This document shows, one piece after another, positions 36,477 to 49,342 of a DNA stretch of 64,000 bases. Numbering within the stretch: the first letter of the stretch is position 1; each line of letters begins with the position of its first letter. The stretch comes from Nostoc edaphicum CCNP1411 (lineage in GTDB: Bacteria > Cyanobacteriota > Cyanobacteriia > Cyanobacteriales > Nostocaceae). The DNA lies in the NCBI RefSeq assembly GCF_014023275.1, contig NZ_CP054698.1, positions 1,116,001-1,180,000 of the forward strand, in the 5' to 3' direction. The translations under genes and the position numbers were made by a program. Below the pieces are notes generated by a model that made no database searches, had not been told where the DNA came from, and saw only the letters and a program-made list of their open reading frames with translations.

Positions 36477-36718
36477 TACTCACCACCCTCAAATGCTACC
36501 AAAATTTCTTCTGGTAAAGGCGCATTGAAATCATTTGGCACAACAAAACGCCCTTTATCTTGCCCTAAACTATTGAGTCGATTTGATGAGGTGCGAAACG
36601 GAACCAACTTGGCGATCGGAATGCCTCGGTTGGAAATAATGATTTCTTCTCCAAGTTCTACGCGCGACAAAAGCTTTGAGAGATTCGTTTTAGCTTGATG
36701 AATATTTACAGTTTCCAT
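36476..36718 (-). CDS. Phd/YefM-family antitoxin
   Basis: An 80-residue protein with the Phd/YefM N-terminal DNA-binding pattern METVNIHQAKTNLSKLLSRVELGEEIIISNRGIPIAKLVP and a flexible C-terminus for toxin binding (LPEEILVAFEGGE). It precedes and overlaps the PIN toxin gene. It probably represses its own operon. Confidence 0.92.
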   Translation of the reverse strand: METVNIHQAKTNLSKLLSRVELGEEIIISNRGIPIAKLVPFRTSSNRLNSLGQDKGRFVVPNDFNAPLPEEILVAFEGGE

Positions 36719-36919
36719 AAGATTAAACTAAGTCTGTAAACTAAGTTTAGTGTTTTTGTCGTAGTGGTGCAAGAGCGATCGCTTTTCGTCAACATTTGGT
36801 TTATACGTACAACCGATCAAACAATTAGATACTAGTTTTTTGCTTCACCTTGCTGACATAGTTGATTGCGAAGGCTATGATGAAGCGGCCAAAATAAAAA
36901 ATTTGTCTAGGAGTGCGAT

Positions 36920-38587
36920 ATGAAACTACCAGAACCTCATACCAAAACATTTTCAACTTTGGTAGGAGAAATTGAAAATGGTCAAATTAAAATTCCCCAA
37001 TTTCAAAGAGAATTCGTTTGGACAATGCAGAAATCTGCTGCTCTTATTGACAGCATTATCAAAGGTTATCCCATTGGCACATTCATTTTTTGGCGCACTA
37101 ATGAACGTCTTCGCTCAGTGAAAAACATTGGTAAGCTAGATTTACCAGAACCAAAGCCAGGTGAGTTTGTTGATTACGTTTTAGATGGACAGCAGCGATT
37201 AACTAGCTTATTTGCTAGTCTGCAAGGGGTTATTTTAACCAGAGAAGACGGAAGAGAAGATAATTTCTCACAAATATTCATCGATTTAGAAGCTCAAGAC
37301 TCTGAGCAAATCGTCATTACTGATATTGCGAGTAAAGATGAAAAAAGTCTAATGAGTATTCTCAATTTACTTAAAGGGGATTTTATGCTTCTAGCATCAT
37401 ACCCTGATAAGTATCATGAAAAACTGAAAAATTATAAAAACAGGATTGAAAGTTATCAGTATTCAATAATTCAGGTCAAGGATGCACCGATAGAAATAGC
37501 TACAGAGATTTTTACAAGAATTAACGTTAGTGGTCAAGCTTTGTCTTTATTTGAGATTATGGCTGCTAAAACATTTGACTATGAGAAAAATTTTGATTTA
37601 ACAGAAAAATTTCAAGAGTTGATAGAAAATCTTAAGCCTCTTAATTATGAGACTATATCTGATGCTACTGTATTGCAAGTTGTCTCAATCATTCTCTCCA
37701 AGGAGTGTAAAAGACAAGTCATATTAAAACTTGATAAGAATAGTTTTATTGATATTTGGGATAAGGCAATAGATTCTATTGAACGCAGTGTAGAGTATTT
37801 CAGAAATTTTTATCGTATCCCAGTTTCTCATTTACTTCCATATAATGCATTAATCATTCCCTTTTCATATTTCTTCTTTCACCACAAAGATAAACCAACT
37901 GATGATAAACAAAGATATCTAGAGGATTTTTTCTGGAGATGTTCTTTATCTGGACGTTATTCTTCTTCTGTAGAAAGTAAATTAGCACAAGATATAAAAA
38001 GAATAGATGAAATTCTTGCTGGAGATTTACCTACCTATGATTGGTCAATTGATACTTCTCCAGAATTTATTAAGGATAATGGTTGGTTTAGTACATCTAG
38101 AAGTTATGTTAAAGCGATATTGTGTATATATGTATATCATCAACCAAAGTCATTTAATGATAATTCAATCGTCAATGTCAGTAACTATTGGCTAAAACAA
38201 GCAAATAGCAAAAACTATCATCACTTTTTTCCCAAAGCACACTTAAAAAAACAGGATTATTTTGATTGGTACATCAACCATATCCTCAACATCACCATAG
38301 TAGACGACTTTTTAAATAAAAGAGAAATTAAAGCACAAGCCCCTTCTAAGTATATGGCTAAATTCCAAGCAATAAATCATGACTTGGAGACTACTATGAA
38401 AACTCATTTAATTGAGAATTTAGATACTTTTGGAATTTGGAACGATGATTATGAGCAGTTTTTATCTGAAAGAGCAAAAGTTGTTAGTCGAGAAATTTCC
38501 AAAAGAATCATTAAGCAGGAAATAGACAAAAAAGGACAATCTAATTTAGTTGATGATTTTGAAGAAGAGTTAACAACCATTGAGTAA
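36920..38587 (+). CDS. DUF262/DUF1524 (GmrSD-like) protein
   Basis: A 555-residue protein. The ParB/Srx-like DUF262 domain is clear: IPQFQREFVW (25-34), SIIKGYPIGTFIFWR (46-59) and LDGQQRLTSL (88-97). The C-terminal part has a probable HNH/DUF1524 segment, KNYHHFFPKAHL followed by NITIVDDFLNKREIKAQAPS. This domain order matches GmrSD and related modification-dependent restriction and anti-phage proteins, with the S and D parts on one chain. AGGAG lies 6 bp upstream of the ATG. It is AT-rich and next to two toxin-antitoxin loci, so horizontal transfer is likely. Confidence 0.88.
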   Translation: MKLPEPHTKTFSTLVGEIENGQIKIPQFQREFVWTMQKSAALIDSIIKGYPIGTFIFWRTNERLRSVKNIGKLDLPEPKPGEFVDYVLDGQQRLTSLFASLQGVILTREDGREDNFSQIFIDLEAQDSEQIVITDIASKDEKSLMSILNLLKGDFMLLASYPDKYHEKLKNYKNRIESYQYSIIQVKDAPIEIATEIFTRINVSGQALSLFEIMAAKTFDYEKNFDLTEKFQELIENLKPLNYETISDATVLQVVSIILSKECKRQVILKLDKNSFIDIWDKAIDSIERSVEYFRNFYRIPVSHLLPYNALIIPFSYFFFHHKDKPTDDKQRYLEDFFWRCSLSGRYSSSVESKLAQDIKRIDEILAGDLPTYDWSIDTSPEFIKDNGWFSTSRSYVKAILCIYVYHQPKSFNDNSIVNVSNYWLKQANSKNYHHFFPKAHLKKQDYFDWYINHILNITIVDDFLNKREIKAQAPSKYMAKFQAINHDLETTMKTHLIENLDTFGIWNDDYEQFLSERAKVVSREISKRIIKQEIDKKGQSNLVDDFEEELTTIE

Positions 38588-38675
38588 ATACTACTATTTA
38601 AAAGTAAGATAGAGGTACGATAGAAAATTCTCTGCGTACCTCCGCGCTTACCTTCGCGCCACTTTGCGTTTAAAC

Positions 38676-40271
<1,596 letters not shown>

Positions 40272-40549
40272 TTGTCATTTGTCCTTTGTTATTTGTCATT
40301 GGTCATTTGTCATTGGTCATTTGTCATTGGTAATTATTCACTCGCCTCTCCGGCAAAATGGTCGAAACCCTTGATTTATCGTTGATGGGAGTGTGAAAGG
40401 TTATAGTCTAATACGCTTGGGTTTTGAAGACGCGATAAATCGCCGTCTCTACAAGTGTTTTGTTGCTCATTCTGAACTGTATTGGGTTATAGTCATTGGT
40501 CAAATCACAAAGGACAAATGACTAATGACTAATGACCAATGACAAATGA
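40272..40549. repeat. hupS-hupL intergenic region: inverted heptamer repeats plus a MITE
   Basis: Tandem CATTTGT/CATTGGT heptamers at 40272-40335 face CAATGACAAATGAC units at 40500-40552, so the RNA between hupS and hupL can fold into a long hairpin. A 76-bp family 3 element (40409-40484) is inserted between them with 10-bp duplications GGTTATAGTC (40399-40408, 40485-40494). Confidence 0.85.
40409..40484. mobile_element. MITE family 3, copy 3, in hupSL
   Basis: Shares GACGCGATAAATCGCCGTCT and the right end CTGAACTGTATT with copies 1 and 4; perfect 10-bp target duplication GGTTATAGTC. Confidence 0.82.
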
Positions 40550-41512
<963 letters not shown>

Positions 41513-41960
41513 CGGCTATGCGTTTTTCTATTGTTTCCCATGCATGATGTAGGTGATAATGCTTGTCGAGTTTCACCTGTTTATCAATATTTATTTTTCA
41601 ATACTAAGATAATTTTTTCTTTAATTCACTTTCATTAAAAAAGAATTAATCATTAACAATAACTGAAATCCCATTAATATTAATTTAAAGGTTTCTGTCT
41701 GTTAAATATGTTACAAATTTAGCAGGCATAACAACCACAAGCTTGGAATGATGCTGTACTTTCTGCGCTAAGAGGATGTTTGAAAAGTCCTCTTAGCTCG
41801 ACTTTATTCAAAATTAAAAACTTGGTTCTGTTGATACGGCAAAACCCTAGTACCGCAAGGCGGAATTAAAAATTAAAAATGAAGACTGCGTAATACCGTT
41901 TCTTTGTGAAGCTGCATATAATTTACCCCCCGGCTATCGCCGTCCCCCCTTGCCTTCATC
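41513..41960. other. hupS upstream region with repeat remnants
   Basis: A solo end of MITE family 1 (GAGGATGTTTGAAAAG, 41772-41787) and a solo end of family 4 (TAGTACCGCAAGGCGGAATT, 41850-41869) lie here. The hupS promoter should be in this stretch, or in the histidine kinase 3' end; it was not located. Confidence 0.5.
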
Positions 41961-44360
41961 CTAAATAGCTTTCATTGGCAGACTGATAACGAATGTCGCT
42001 CCCTGTCCAATTCCTGGACTTTCGGCTGAGACAGTGCCACCGTGTAATTCTACCAAGTGACGGACGATCGCTAACCCTAATCCTAATCCACCATGCGATC
42101 GCGTGGTGGAACTGTCAGCTTGACGAAAGCGTTCAAATACATGGGGTAGGAATTCGGCAGCAATTCCCCCTCCCGTATCACTTACCCGAATTTGTACGTA
42201 AGATTCAATTCGCTCTAATTGCACATCAACTCTTCCGCCCTTGGGTGTAAACTTGACGGCATTGGAGAGCAAATTCCACACAACCTGTTGCAAGCGGTTG
42301 GCATCACCCACAACTAACTCTACTTCCGGGTCAAATCTACAGTTAATACTAATTTCTTTCGCCTGGGCTGCTGGGTACACAGTATCGATTGCCGCCTCTA
42401 CAAGTGGTGCAAGTTTTACCCGATTCATACTTAGGTTGAGTGTGCCTCTAATAATCCGTGACACATCTAAAACATCTTCAATCAGTTGCGCCAGGGATTT
42501 AGTGTTCCGCTCAATTGTCTCTAGTGCCCGACTAGTCATAGTCTCATCAAACTTGCGAGTTCTAAGTAGCTGTGCCCAGCCCAGGATAGCGTTTAGTGGT
42601 GTACGGAGTTCATGGGAGAGTGTGGCCAGAAACTCATCCTTCATACGGCTTGCTGCTTCTGCATCCGCGCGTGCTGCTTGTTCGCGCTCAAGGAGTAATT
42701 CGCGTTCTTGCTCTGCTAACTTATGAAGTGTAATATCTGTAATTAGGGCAACAAATCCTGCAACTTTTCCCTGCTCACTAAACTGGGGAATGTAAGTAAC
42801 ATTCATGTAATGGTTTGTGCCATCTTGATGAAGTAATTGAGTTTCGTAAGTTACTTGCTCTCCTGAGAGTACTGCTTCTACATAAGGAAGAATCGACTGA
42901 TAAACCGACTCTCCCAGAATTTCTCTAATGTGTTTACCAGAAATTTCGGCAGCAGGAATCCCAAACCAGTGTTCATATCCTTTGTTATTAAAGCGATAAC
43001 GCTGCTCACCATCGACATAGGAAATCTGGACGGGCACCGCATTTGTAATCAGGCGCAGTTCATCTTCTCGTTGACGCAGTGCTGTTTCTGCCCTTTTCTG
43101 CTCTGTGATGTCGCGTTGAGTTCCCCAAGCTCTAACTAAAAGGCCATTTTCGACAACTCCCACCAGATTATTCAAAAAATATTTGGAATTACCTTGCTTA
43201 TCTATTTCGTGGGACTCAGCATCGATTAGTCGGTAGTTAGAACGGATAAAATTACGTAGGTATGCAATATTATGTGGATCGGAGGCAACAAGAAAATCTC
43301 CTAGTCTGACGCCGATAATTTCTTCGGCACGAGAACAGCCATACATCTGCGCCATAACATTGTTGCATTCTGCCAGATAAACATATTGGTAAAAATGTTC
43401 AATTTGTGCATCTTCTGGACAATCTACTGAAATTGGTACTTCCAGTTCGATACACCAAATACCTTCTGAACTATGCTCTAAAAAAGTGCGGTAGCGTTCT
43501 TCGCTTTTAGAAAGGGCAAGCTCTGCTTGTTTGCGTTTGCTTAAGTCAAGTACAAAAGAGACAATATCGTTAGGATTATTTTCTGACAAAGCAGAACCTA
43601 AAAGGATAGGAACGCGACTGTTATCTTTGCGGATATATTCGTTCTCAAAGGGCTGACATACACCTTTGGTTGTGAGTTCTGCGTAGGCGTAGCCCGCCGT
43701 AGGCATCGCACGGTTGTTAGCTTCAATATATTCTGGTGTTATCATATCGCGCCATCGGACTCGCCCTGCTTGCAAATCCTCCTGGGAATAACCTACCATT
43801 CGTAAAAAAGCATCATTAGCCTCTGCGATCGCCCCATCCATATTGGCTACAATTACCCCAATAATGTTGGACTCTATCAACCTTCTAAACCTTGCCTCGC
43901 TCACCTGTAGCTTCTGCAAACTCGTTTGAAGATGTTGTTTGGCAGTGCGTAACTCTGAGTTCAGCAAGTTAATAATTGTTGTCACCAGCACAAACAAGCC
44001 TAATCGCAATATGTTGTCTAAACTTGCAACCAGGAGCGAAAACACTGGCTCTAAGAAAAAGTAGCTGACGGCTAAAGTAGATAAAGCAGTCGCCAGCAAT
44101 CCTGCTTCCATGCCGCCATACCAGGCACTAACCGCCACGGCAGCAAAAAACAGCAGGAAAATACTTGATTTCAGTAGTGGCTGTAGCAATAGTGTCAGTA
44201 GCAATACGCTACCAACAGTCAATAGTGCCACAGCATAGGGCGCTAGAAGGGAACGTGTTCCTTTCAATTTAGCTTCTCCTTTTATGCAGCTAGCTAAAGG
44301 ATTATTCCCAAAATCAGCTAGAAAATGTGTAGGCGTCTTGTCGTAGACATCGCTTAACAT
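41961..44360 (-). CDS. Membrane hybrid-sensor histidine kinase with DUF4118 and three PAS domains
   Basis: A 799-residue kinase. Residues 38-130 form the four-helix KdpD-type DUF4118 membrane unit ([37 protein letters not shown]). PAS domains follow at about 155-275, 285-410 and 420-545, then HisKA with the phosphorylated His in [20 protein letters not shown] and a full ATPase domain ([34 protein letters not shown]). No receiver domain. Short Nostoc repeats are translated in frame at residues 3-11 and 217-226, the latter (MPTAGYAY) inside the first PAS domain. Cognate regulator not in the window. Confidence 0.92.
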   Translation of the reverse strand: MLSDVYDKTPTHFLADFGNNPLASCIKGEAKLKGTRSLLAPYAVALLTVGSVLLLTLLLQPLLKSSIFLLFFAAVAVSAWYGGMEAGLLATALSTLAVSYFFLEPVFSLLVASLDNILRLGLFVLVTTIINLLNSELRTAKQHLQTSLQKLQVSEARFRRLIESNIIGVIVANMDGAIAEANDAFLRMVGYSQEDLQAGRVRWRDMITPEYIEANNRAMPTAGYAYAELTTKGVCQPFENEYIRKDNSRVPILLGSALSENNPNDIVSFVLDLSKRKQAELALSKSEERYRTFLEHSSEGIWCIELEVPISVDCPEDAQIEHFYQYVYLAECNNVMAQMYGCSRAEEIIGVRLGDFLVASDPHNIAYLRNFIRSNYRLIDAESHEIDKQGNSKYFLNNLVGVVENGLLVRAWGTQRDITEQKRAETALRQREDELRLITNAVPVQISYVDGEQRYRFNNKGYEHWFGIPAAEISGKHIREILGESVYQSILPYVEAVLSGEQVTYETQLLHQDGTNHYMNVTYIPQFSEQGKVAGFVALITDITLHKLAEQERELLLEREQAARADAEAASRMKDEFLATLSHELRTPLNAILGWAQLLRTRKFDETMTSRALETIERNTKSLAQLIEDVLDVSRIIRGTLNLSMNRVKLAPLVEAAIDTVYPAAQAKEISINCRFDPEVELVVGDANRLQQVVWNLLSNAVKFTPKGGRVDVQLERIESYVQIRVSDTGGGIAAEFLPHVFERFRQADSSTTRSHGGLGLGLAIVRHLVELHGGTVSAESPGIGQGATFVISLPMKAI
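43681..43710. repeat. Short repeat inserted in frame in the first PAS domain
   Basis: Minus strand GCGATGCCTACGGCGGGCTA CGCCTACGC is the same repeat as at 2678-2706. It adds about eight residues without shifting the frame. Confidence 0.75.
44327..44353. repeat. Short repeat at the kinase N-terminus
   Basis: GCGATGTCTACGACAAGACG CCTACAC on the minus strand, the same family as 2678-2706, supplies kinase residues 3-11. Confidence 0.65.
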
Positions 44361-44517
44361 TTATTATGCATCGAAAAAATACACACATAAGCAGTTACTT
44401 GCCGCGAATCTATCTAAAGTAGTAAAACAGAGTTTTAGCAAAGTTGAATAAGCTGATAATTGTCGCTCTAATTATATATGTTTTATTTTCGAGTCTCCGT
44501 CAAAAAGTATAGATTTC

Positions 44518-45819
44518 TTAAGTTTTTAAATTAATTCCCTTGAGTATATAAGTCATCATTTCACCTTTACCTTTTACCTGAATTAAACCTCGTTTTTCCA
44601 ATAAGTAATTATCCTTTAAAAACTGATAACTTGCTTCACAAACCTGGATACTACCTGCAATACCATGCGATTCCATTCTACTTGCCGTATTGACTGTATC
44701 TCCCCAAAGGTCGTAGGCAAACTTTTTCAGCCCGATCACTCCTGCGACTACTGGCCCTGTACTAATGCCAACGCGGATGCAAAAGGATTGGTTATTTTCT
44801 TCGTTAAATGTAGCTACAGCCTTTTGCATATCCAAGGCCATATTAGCGATTGCCGGAGCATGGTTGTTAGACTGATTTGGCAACCCTGCAACAGCCATAT
44901 ATGCATCGCCAATAGTTTTGATTTTCTCTACCCCATGACGTTCTGCCAATTGGTCGAACAAACAGAATATTGTATTTAATAACTCGACTAATTCCGCAGG
45001 AGATGTACGACTTGAAAGCTCTGTAAAGCCAACAATATCGGCAAATAAAACCGTAACTTCCAGAAAGCTATCGGCAATAGTCGTCGGTTGTTGTTTTAAT
45101 TGTTCTGCAATCATCTCTGGCAGAATATTTAGTAGCAGCCGTTCTGATTTGTACTGCGCTAGTTCCATTGCTTTACGGGCGTAAAATTCTTTTTTTCGCA
45201 AGCGCTCGTATAAATAGACAGAGAAGACACAAATCATGCAAGTCCAAAATAAATATAAACCCTGCTCAATGTAGAAAGCTGATGTATGCGTTAATTGGGG
45301 ACTATACAATAAATATAAAATTAAATAGCAAACAATTGTTCCTATTTGTGCTATTAAATGTAACCACCATTGTACTGGAACGATTGTAGCCTGAGTCAGA
45401 AACATCAAAGTCCAGATATTACTTCTAGGTTCTAGATTATTAAACAGCAAAGCTACATCAATTTGGACGGCACAAGTTACAGACCAGCATAAACTCAAAA
45501 AAATTAAATTTGGGTAACGACGACCTATAGAGGTTTTACATAAACCCCAACAAATGAGCGTGAATAATTCTACTACAATACCGATTTTAAAAGCATATAT
45601 CTTGCCTTGTAATTGGGAATTTGCCCAGAGAAAAAAAGCGATTAAAGTCAAGCCAGATACCAACATAATCTGTGCCTGTAATTGCAGCCGTTTCAGCAGA
45701 AAACTCTGTCGCTGTTCTTTGTAGGATTCGGCAAGGTTATTGTTGGTTTGCCGATAGGACATTCCGTGACTAATGAGCGCATCGAGTTGGTTTTTGTCGG
45801 AGTTACTTGGATGAATCAT
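44518..45819 (-). CDS. Class III adenylate cyclase with multi-helix membrane domain
   Basis: A 433-residue protein. About five to six membrane helices occupy residues 45-205, and a cyclase homology domain fills 240-430: VTVLFADIVGFTELSSRTSP with the metal-binding Asp pair, EKIKTIGDAYMAVAGLP with the adenine-selecting Lys, and DLWGDTVNTASRMESHG with Asp plus the transition-state Asn/Arg. The Lys/Asp pair indicates ATP rather than GTP as substrate. Related membrane cyclases occur in Nostoc. Divergent from the XPB-like helicase gene. Confidence 0.92.
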   Translation of the reverse strand: MIHPSNSDKNQLDALISHGMSYRQTNNNLAESYKEQRQSFLLKRLQLQAQIMLVSGLTLIAFFLWANSQLQGKIYAFKIGIVVELFTLICWGLCKTSIGRRYPNLIFLSLCWSVTCAVQIDVALLFNNLEPRSNIWTLMFLTQATIVPVQWWLHLIAQIGTIVCYLILYLLYSPQLTHTSAFYIEQGLYLFWTCMICVFSVYLYERLRKKEFYARKAMELAQYKSERLLLNILPEMIAEQLKQQPTTIADSFLEVTVLFADIVGFTELSSRTSPAELVELLNTIFCLFDQLAERHGVEKIKTIGDAYMAVAGLPNQSNNHAPAIANMALDMQKAVATFNEENNQSFCIRVGISTGPVVAGVIGLKKFAYDLWGDTVNTASRMESHGIAGSIQVCEASYQFLKDNYLLEKRGLIQVKGKGEMMTYILKGINLKT

Positions 45820-45888
45820 GCACTTTTTGCGTTATTAGTAATCAATGGACTAGGGAGTGGGGAGATGAGGGAGATAAGAGAGAATAAC

Positions 45889-45947
45889 TCTTAACTCCTA
45901 ACTCCTAACTCCTAACTCAGCACTCAGCACTCAGCACTCAGCACTCT
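45889..45947. repeat. Tandem heptamers CTAACTC and AGCACTC
   Basis: Four CCTAACT units followed by five CAGCACT units lie directly before the helicase start codon, leaving no room for a Shine-Dalgarno sequence. Confidence 0.8.
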
Positions 45948-45950
45948 CAA

Positions 45951-47525
45951 ATGGCTCGTACCCCTACATTAAATTTTGATCGTGGCACATTAATTCTGCA
46001 TCCACCACCACGCGGCAAAGGTTGGATGGACTATGCGACGTGGGATGATAGAGTTGAAAAATTCCGCATTCCAGCAATTAGATACCGATCGCTAGTAGAA
46101 GCACTACAAGCGGAAGATGTTTATTTTATCGATGAGGCGAAGGAATTCTATCCTGTAGACTTGGTTCCCACTCTGGAAATGGAACCCTATCCCCACCAAA
46201 CTGAGGCGCTAGCCGCTTGGAAACTGGCGGGTAGGCAGGGGGTTGTTGTGCTGCCCACTGCGGCGGGAAAGACTTATTTGGCGCAAATGGCGATGCAGTC
46301 AACGCCGCGCACGACGCTGATTGTGGTGCCAACCTTGGATTTAATGCATCAATGGTATGCACACCTAGTAGCGGCTTTCCCCGATGCTGAGGTGGGATTG
46401 CTGGGAGGTGGTTCGCGGGATAGAACGGCAATTTTAGTTGCAACTTATGATAGTGCAGCAATTCACGCTGAGACGTTGGGAAATCAATATGCGTTGATTG
46501 TTTTTGACGAATGTCATCATTTACCCACAGATTTTAATCGGGTAATTGCTGAATATGCGATCGCACCTTATCGGTTGGGACTCTCCGCAACACCAGAACG
46601 CACCGATGGTAAACACGCTGACTTAAATATCCTCATTGGTCAAGAAGTATATCGCAAACGCGCCGAAGATTTGGCGGGGAAAGCCTTAGCAGAACATGAA
46701 ATTGTCCAAATTAAGGTAAAGTTATCGCAACTTGAGCGCGAAAGATACAACCAACTAATTCAAACCCGCAATGACTTTTTGAAGCAATCCAAGATTTCTT
46801 TAGGGAGTCTGCAAGGTTGGCAAATGTTCGTACAAATGAGTGCGCGATCGCAATCTGGACGGAGAGCGATGTTAGCGCATCGAGAAGCGAAAGATATTGC
46901 TTTGGGTACTGATGGTAAATTGCGAATTCTAATTAATTTATTGGCAGAACATTATCCGGCAAGAATTTTGATTTTCACTGCTGATAATGCAACCGTTTAT
47001 CGGATTTCTCAAGAGTTGCTAATTCCGGCAATTACTCATCAAACTCCTGTGAAAGAACGGCATGAGATATTAACAAAGTTTCGAGAGGGTCAATATAATA
47101 CTTTGGTTGCTTCTCACGTGTTGAATGAAGGTGTTGATGTGCCGGCGGCTTCTGTGGCGATTATTTTATCGGGAACTGGTTCGGCTAGGGAGTATACTCA
47201 GCGATTGGGGAGGATTTTACGGAAGGGGAATATTGAGAATAAGCAGGCAATTTTATATGAAGTAGTGGCGGAGGATACGAGTGAAGAAGGGACTTCGGCT
47301 AGGCGAAGAGGGGAGAGGAAGGTAGAGGGAGAAAAGAAAGGGAAGTTACAGGTTGTGTATGGGAGTGGGAAGGAAAAAAGTTTGAAGGCTGCGGAACAGA
47401 TAGAAATTAATTATTCAACCGGAAATCCAAAATCTAAAATCCAAAATTCAGCAGATGTTACCGACAGATTTACTGATGCACCGCCAAAACGGGGAGGAGA
47501 TCATCCCGAAGAGACTGAAGATTGA
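45951..47525 (+). CDS. XPB-type superfamily 2 DNA helicase
   Basis: A 524-residue helicase. An N-terminal damage-recognition-like domain (residues 1-80, HPPPRGKGWMDYATWDDRVE) precedes RecA domain 1 with Walker A VLPTAAGKT (about 99-107), the DEAH-type box FDECHHLPTD and motif III LSATPERTDG. RecA domain 2 has IFTADNATVYRI, VLNEGVDVPAASV and motif VI QRLGRILRKG. It belongs to the archaeal-XPB group used in repair. The C-terminal 90 residues are low-complexity and partly made of Nostoc repeats (STGNPKSKIQNSADV). Its last 71 bp overlap the DUF790 gene. Confidence 0.9.
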   Translation: MARTPTLNFDRGTLILHPPPRGKGWMDYATWDDRVEKFRIPAIRYRSLVEALQAEDVYFIDEAKEFYPVDLVPTLEMEPYPHQTEALAAWKLAGRQGVVVLPTAAGKTYLAQMAMQSTPRTTLIVVPTLDLMHQWYAHLVAAFPDAEVGLLGGGSRDRTAILVATYDSAAIHAETLGNQYALIVFDECHHLPTDFNRVIAEYAIAPYRLGLSATPERTDGKHADLNILIGQEVYRKRAEDLAGKALAEHEIVQIKVKLSQLERERYNQLIQTRNDFLKQSKISLGSLQGWQMFVQMSARSQSGRRAMLAHREAKDIALGTDGKLRILINLLAEHYPARILIFTADNATVYRISQELLIPAITHQTPVKERHEILTKFREGQYNTLVASHVLNEGVDVPAASVAIILSGTGSAREYTQRLGRILRKGNIENKQAILYEVVAEDTSEEGTSARRRGERKVEGEKKGKLQVVYGSGKEKSLKAAEQIEINYSTGNPKSKIQNSADVTDRFTDAPPKRGGDHPEETED

Positions 47526-48669
47526 TCAAAAAACTTCGGAGTTGGCGATTGAGTTAATTAATTATTTTCAATCAGCAGTGGGTAAAACTCAAGGTGTGCT
47601 TGAGCGACAACTGACTGATTTTGAAGGAGATTCGACAGATTATCGGGTGAAACGGGGATTAGCTTATATTCTCAAAAGTAGTTTTTGCACTTTTGAAGTG
47701 GTTAGTCCTCTGGAACCACAAATGTTAAGAGAACGAGTGTTTTCTCTAGCTGCAAAGTCTGTTTCTAGTCGAGAATCAACACAAGTTACTCTGAGTAAAA
47801 TTGCCGATGAGTTAACTCAAGAACTTGAACGGGAAGTTTTATTAGAACAGGTTCGGAATGGATTATATGCTGATTTATCTGAAAATAAGATTTTGACAGT
47901 TTTTGATGCACCAACAGCACCAGATTTGTTAAATAGATATAACTTATCTCAGGTGCAGGGTGTATTTTATAAAGCTAGCCAACTTGTATTAAATGCCCAC
48001 CGGAATGTTCCGGGAGAATATAAGCTGTTATTTCGCTATCTAAAGTTGTTTCAATTGATGGCTTATATTGAAGGTGATGCTGACCACGGGTTTACAATTA
48101 CCATTGATGGGCCGACGAGCTTGTTTAATCCTAGTACACGATATGGGTTAGCGATCGCTAAACTTATTCCCGCTTTACTTCACGTTACTAAATGGAGTCT
48201 TTCTTCCATTCTCAAAACCCGCGACGCCTATACAAATACTTGGAAAACTGGACGTTTCACCCTCAATTCCGAATGTGGTTTAGTATCCCACTATCCACCG
48301 GGAAAGCCTTACGATAGTATGCTAGAAGCATCCTTTGCTGATAAATGGGATGCGTTGAAAAGTGGTTGGGCATTAGAACGAGAAGTTGATTTGATACCAA
48401 TCCCTGGTAGTGTGATGATTCCCGATTTTCGCTTGGTGCATCCTGATGGACGCACTTTCTTATTAGAAATTGTTGGGTATTGGCGGCCTGAATATTTACA
48501 GAAAAAGTTTTCTCAGGTGCGGCGGGCTGGACGTGATGACTTAATTTTGGCAATTTCCGAGCGACTTAATTTAGAAAAGGCGGGAGTAAAATTAAATGAT
48601 GTCCCCGCAAGAATTGTTTGGTTTAAAGATAAGTTATTGCCGAAAGCTGTGTTAGCTGTAATGGATTAA
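47455..48669 (+). CDS. DUF790 / Bax1-like nuclease
   Basis: A 404-residue protein. The start MLPTDLLMHRQNGEEIIPKRL is the family N-terminus, and the C-terminal nuclease-like block has SMLEASFADKWDALKSGWAL, REVDLIPIPGSVMIPDFRLV and FLLEIVGYWRPEYL (PD...E...EIxGYW pattern). In archaea the Bax1 protein binds XPB and cuts DNA near a bubble edge. The 71-bp overlap with the helicase implies translational coupling and a two-protein complex here. Confidence 0.9.
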   Translation: MLPTDLLMHRQNGEEIIPKRLKIDQKTSELAIELINYFQSAVGKTQGVLERQLTDFEGDSTDYRVKRGLAYILKSSFCTFEVVSPLEPQMLRERVFSLAAKSVSSRESTQVTLSKIADELTQELEREVLLEQVRNGLYADLSENKILTVFDAPTAPDLLNRYNLSQVQGVFYKASQLVLNAHRNVPGEYKLLFRYLKLFQLMAYIEGDADHGFTITIDGPTSLFNPSTRYGLAIAKLIPALLHVTKWSLSSILKTRDAYTNTWKTGRFTLNSECGLVSHYPPGKPYDSMLEASFADKWDALKSGWALEREVDLIPIPGSVMIPDFRLVHPDGRTFLLEIVGYWRPEYLQKKFSQVRRAGRDDLILAISERLNLEKAGVKLNDVPARIVWFKDKLLPKAVLAVMD

Positions 48670-49285
48670 CTCATCGCACAGCTACGAAAACATCGCTAGT
48701 CTTTCCGACACCCTACTACGAATGTTCCTTTTGGTAAATACAGAACTGATACTTAGAAAATAGATATCTTGCAATATTGCAACATTTTATGTTGGCAGTG
48801 TATCTATTTACCTTGTGGGCAATGTATCATAAGTTAAGTATTAAATAACTCTGAATACTATCTAGCGATCGCCTCTATTTAAATAATTAAATATTGAGAT
48901 ATATAGCTTTCATCGATCAACATGTTTATCAGTCATAATAACTTATGATAAATTAGTCACAATTTTATGTTTTCCATAGATATTATTTGGTATTAAATTT
49001 TAATAAACTAATTAAATATCCAATGTAAAAAATGAACTATTCCTCTTACTTATCTATATAATTTTAAACATTCAAACTTAGATAAAAATCTAGAACATTA
49101 ATACAAATAAAGTATATTTAAACCAACCAAAAGACAGATTAAATCAACTATAATTACTTTTAATATATTGATTACAAAACAAAGGGCGTTACGACTGTAG
49201 GGTGCAACTTACCTAAAGACATAGATGATCGCAGAGTAAGAGTTTTAGTTTTTACTCTGTGTTTATTTATTCAAAAAAATAAACA
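48670..49285. other. AT-rich gene-free region
   Basis: About 600 bp of very AT-rich sequence with no supported ORF. No recognisable RNA or repeat until the hairpin at 49286. Confidence 0.5.
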
Positions 49286-49326
49286 AGCCAGTCGTCAAAA
49301 TTCAGCTTTATATCAAGCGACTGGCT
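49286..49326. repeat. Hairpin with 9-bp stem
   Basis: AGCCAGTCG and CGACTGGCT flank a 23-nt loop. A-rich sequence on the left gives a T run on the minus strand, so it may terminate minus-strand transcription. Confidence 0.5.
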
Positions 49327-49342
49327 AGCATAGAAGCTTTAA

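Noticed and set aside
41513..41960. An NtcA binding site for hupS
   Set aside because: I looked for GTA-N8-TAC between hupS and the kinase and found no convincing match.
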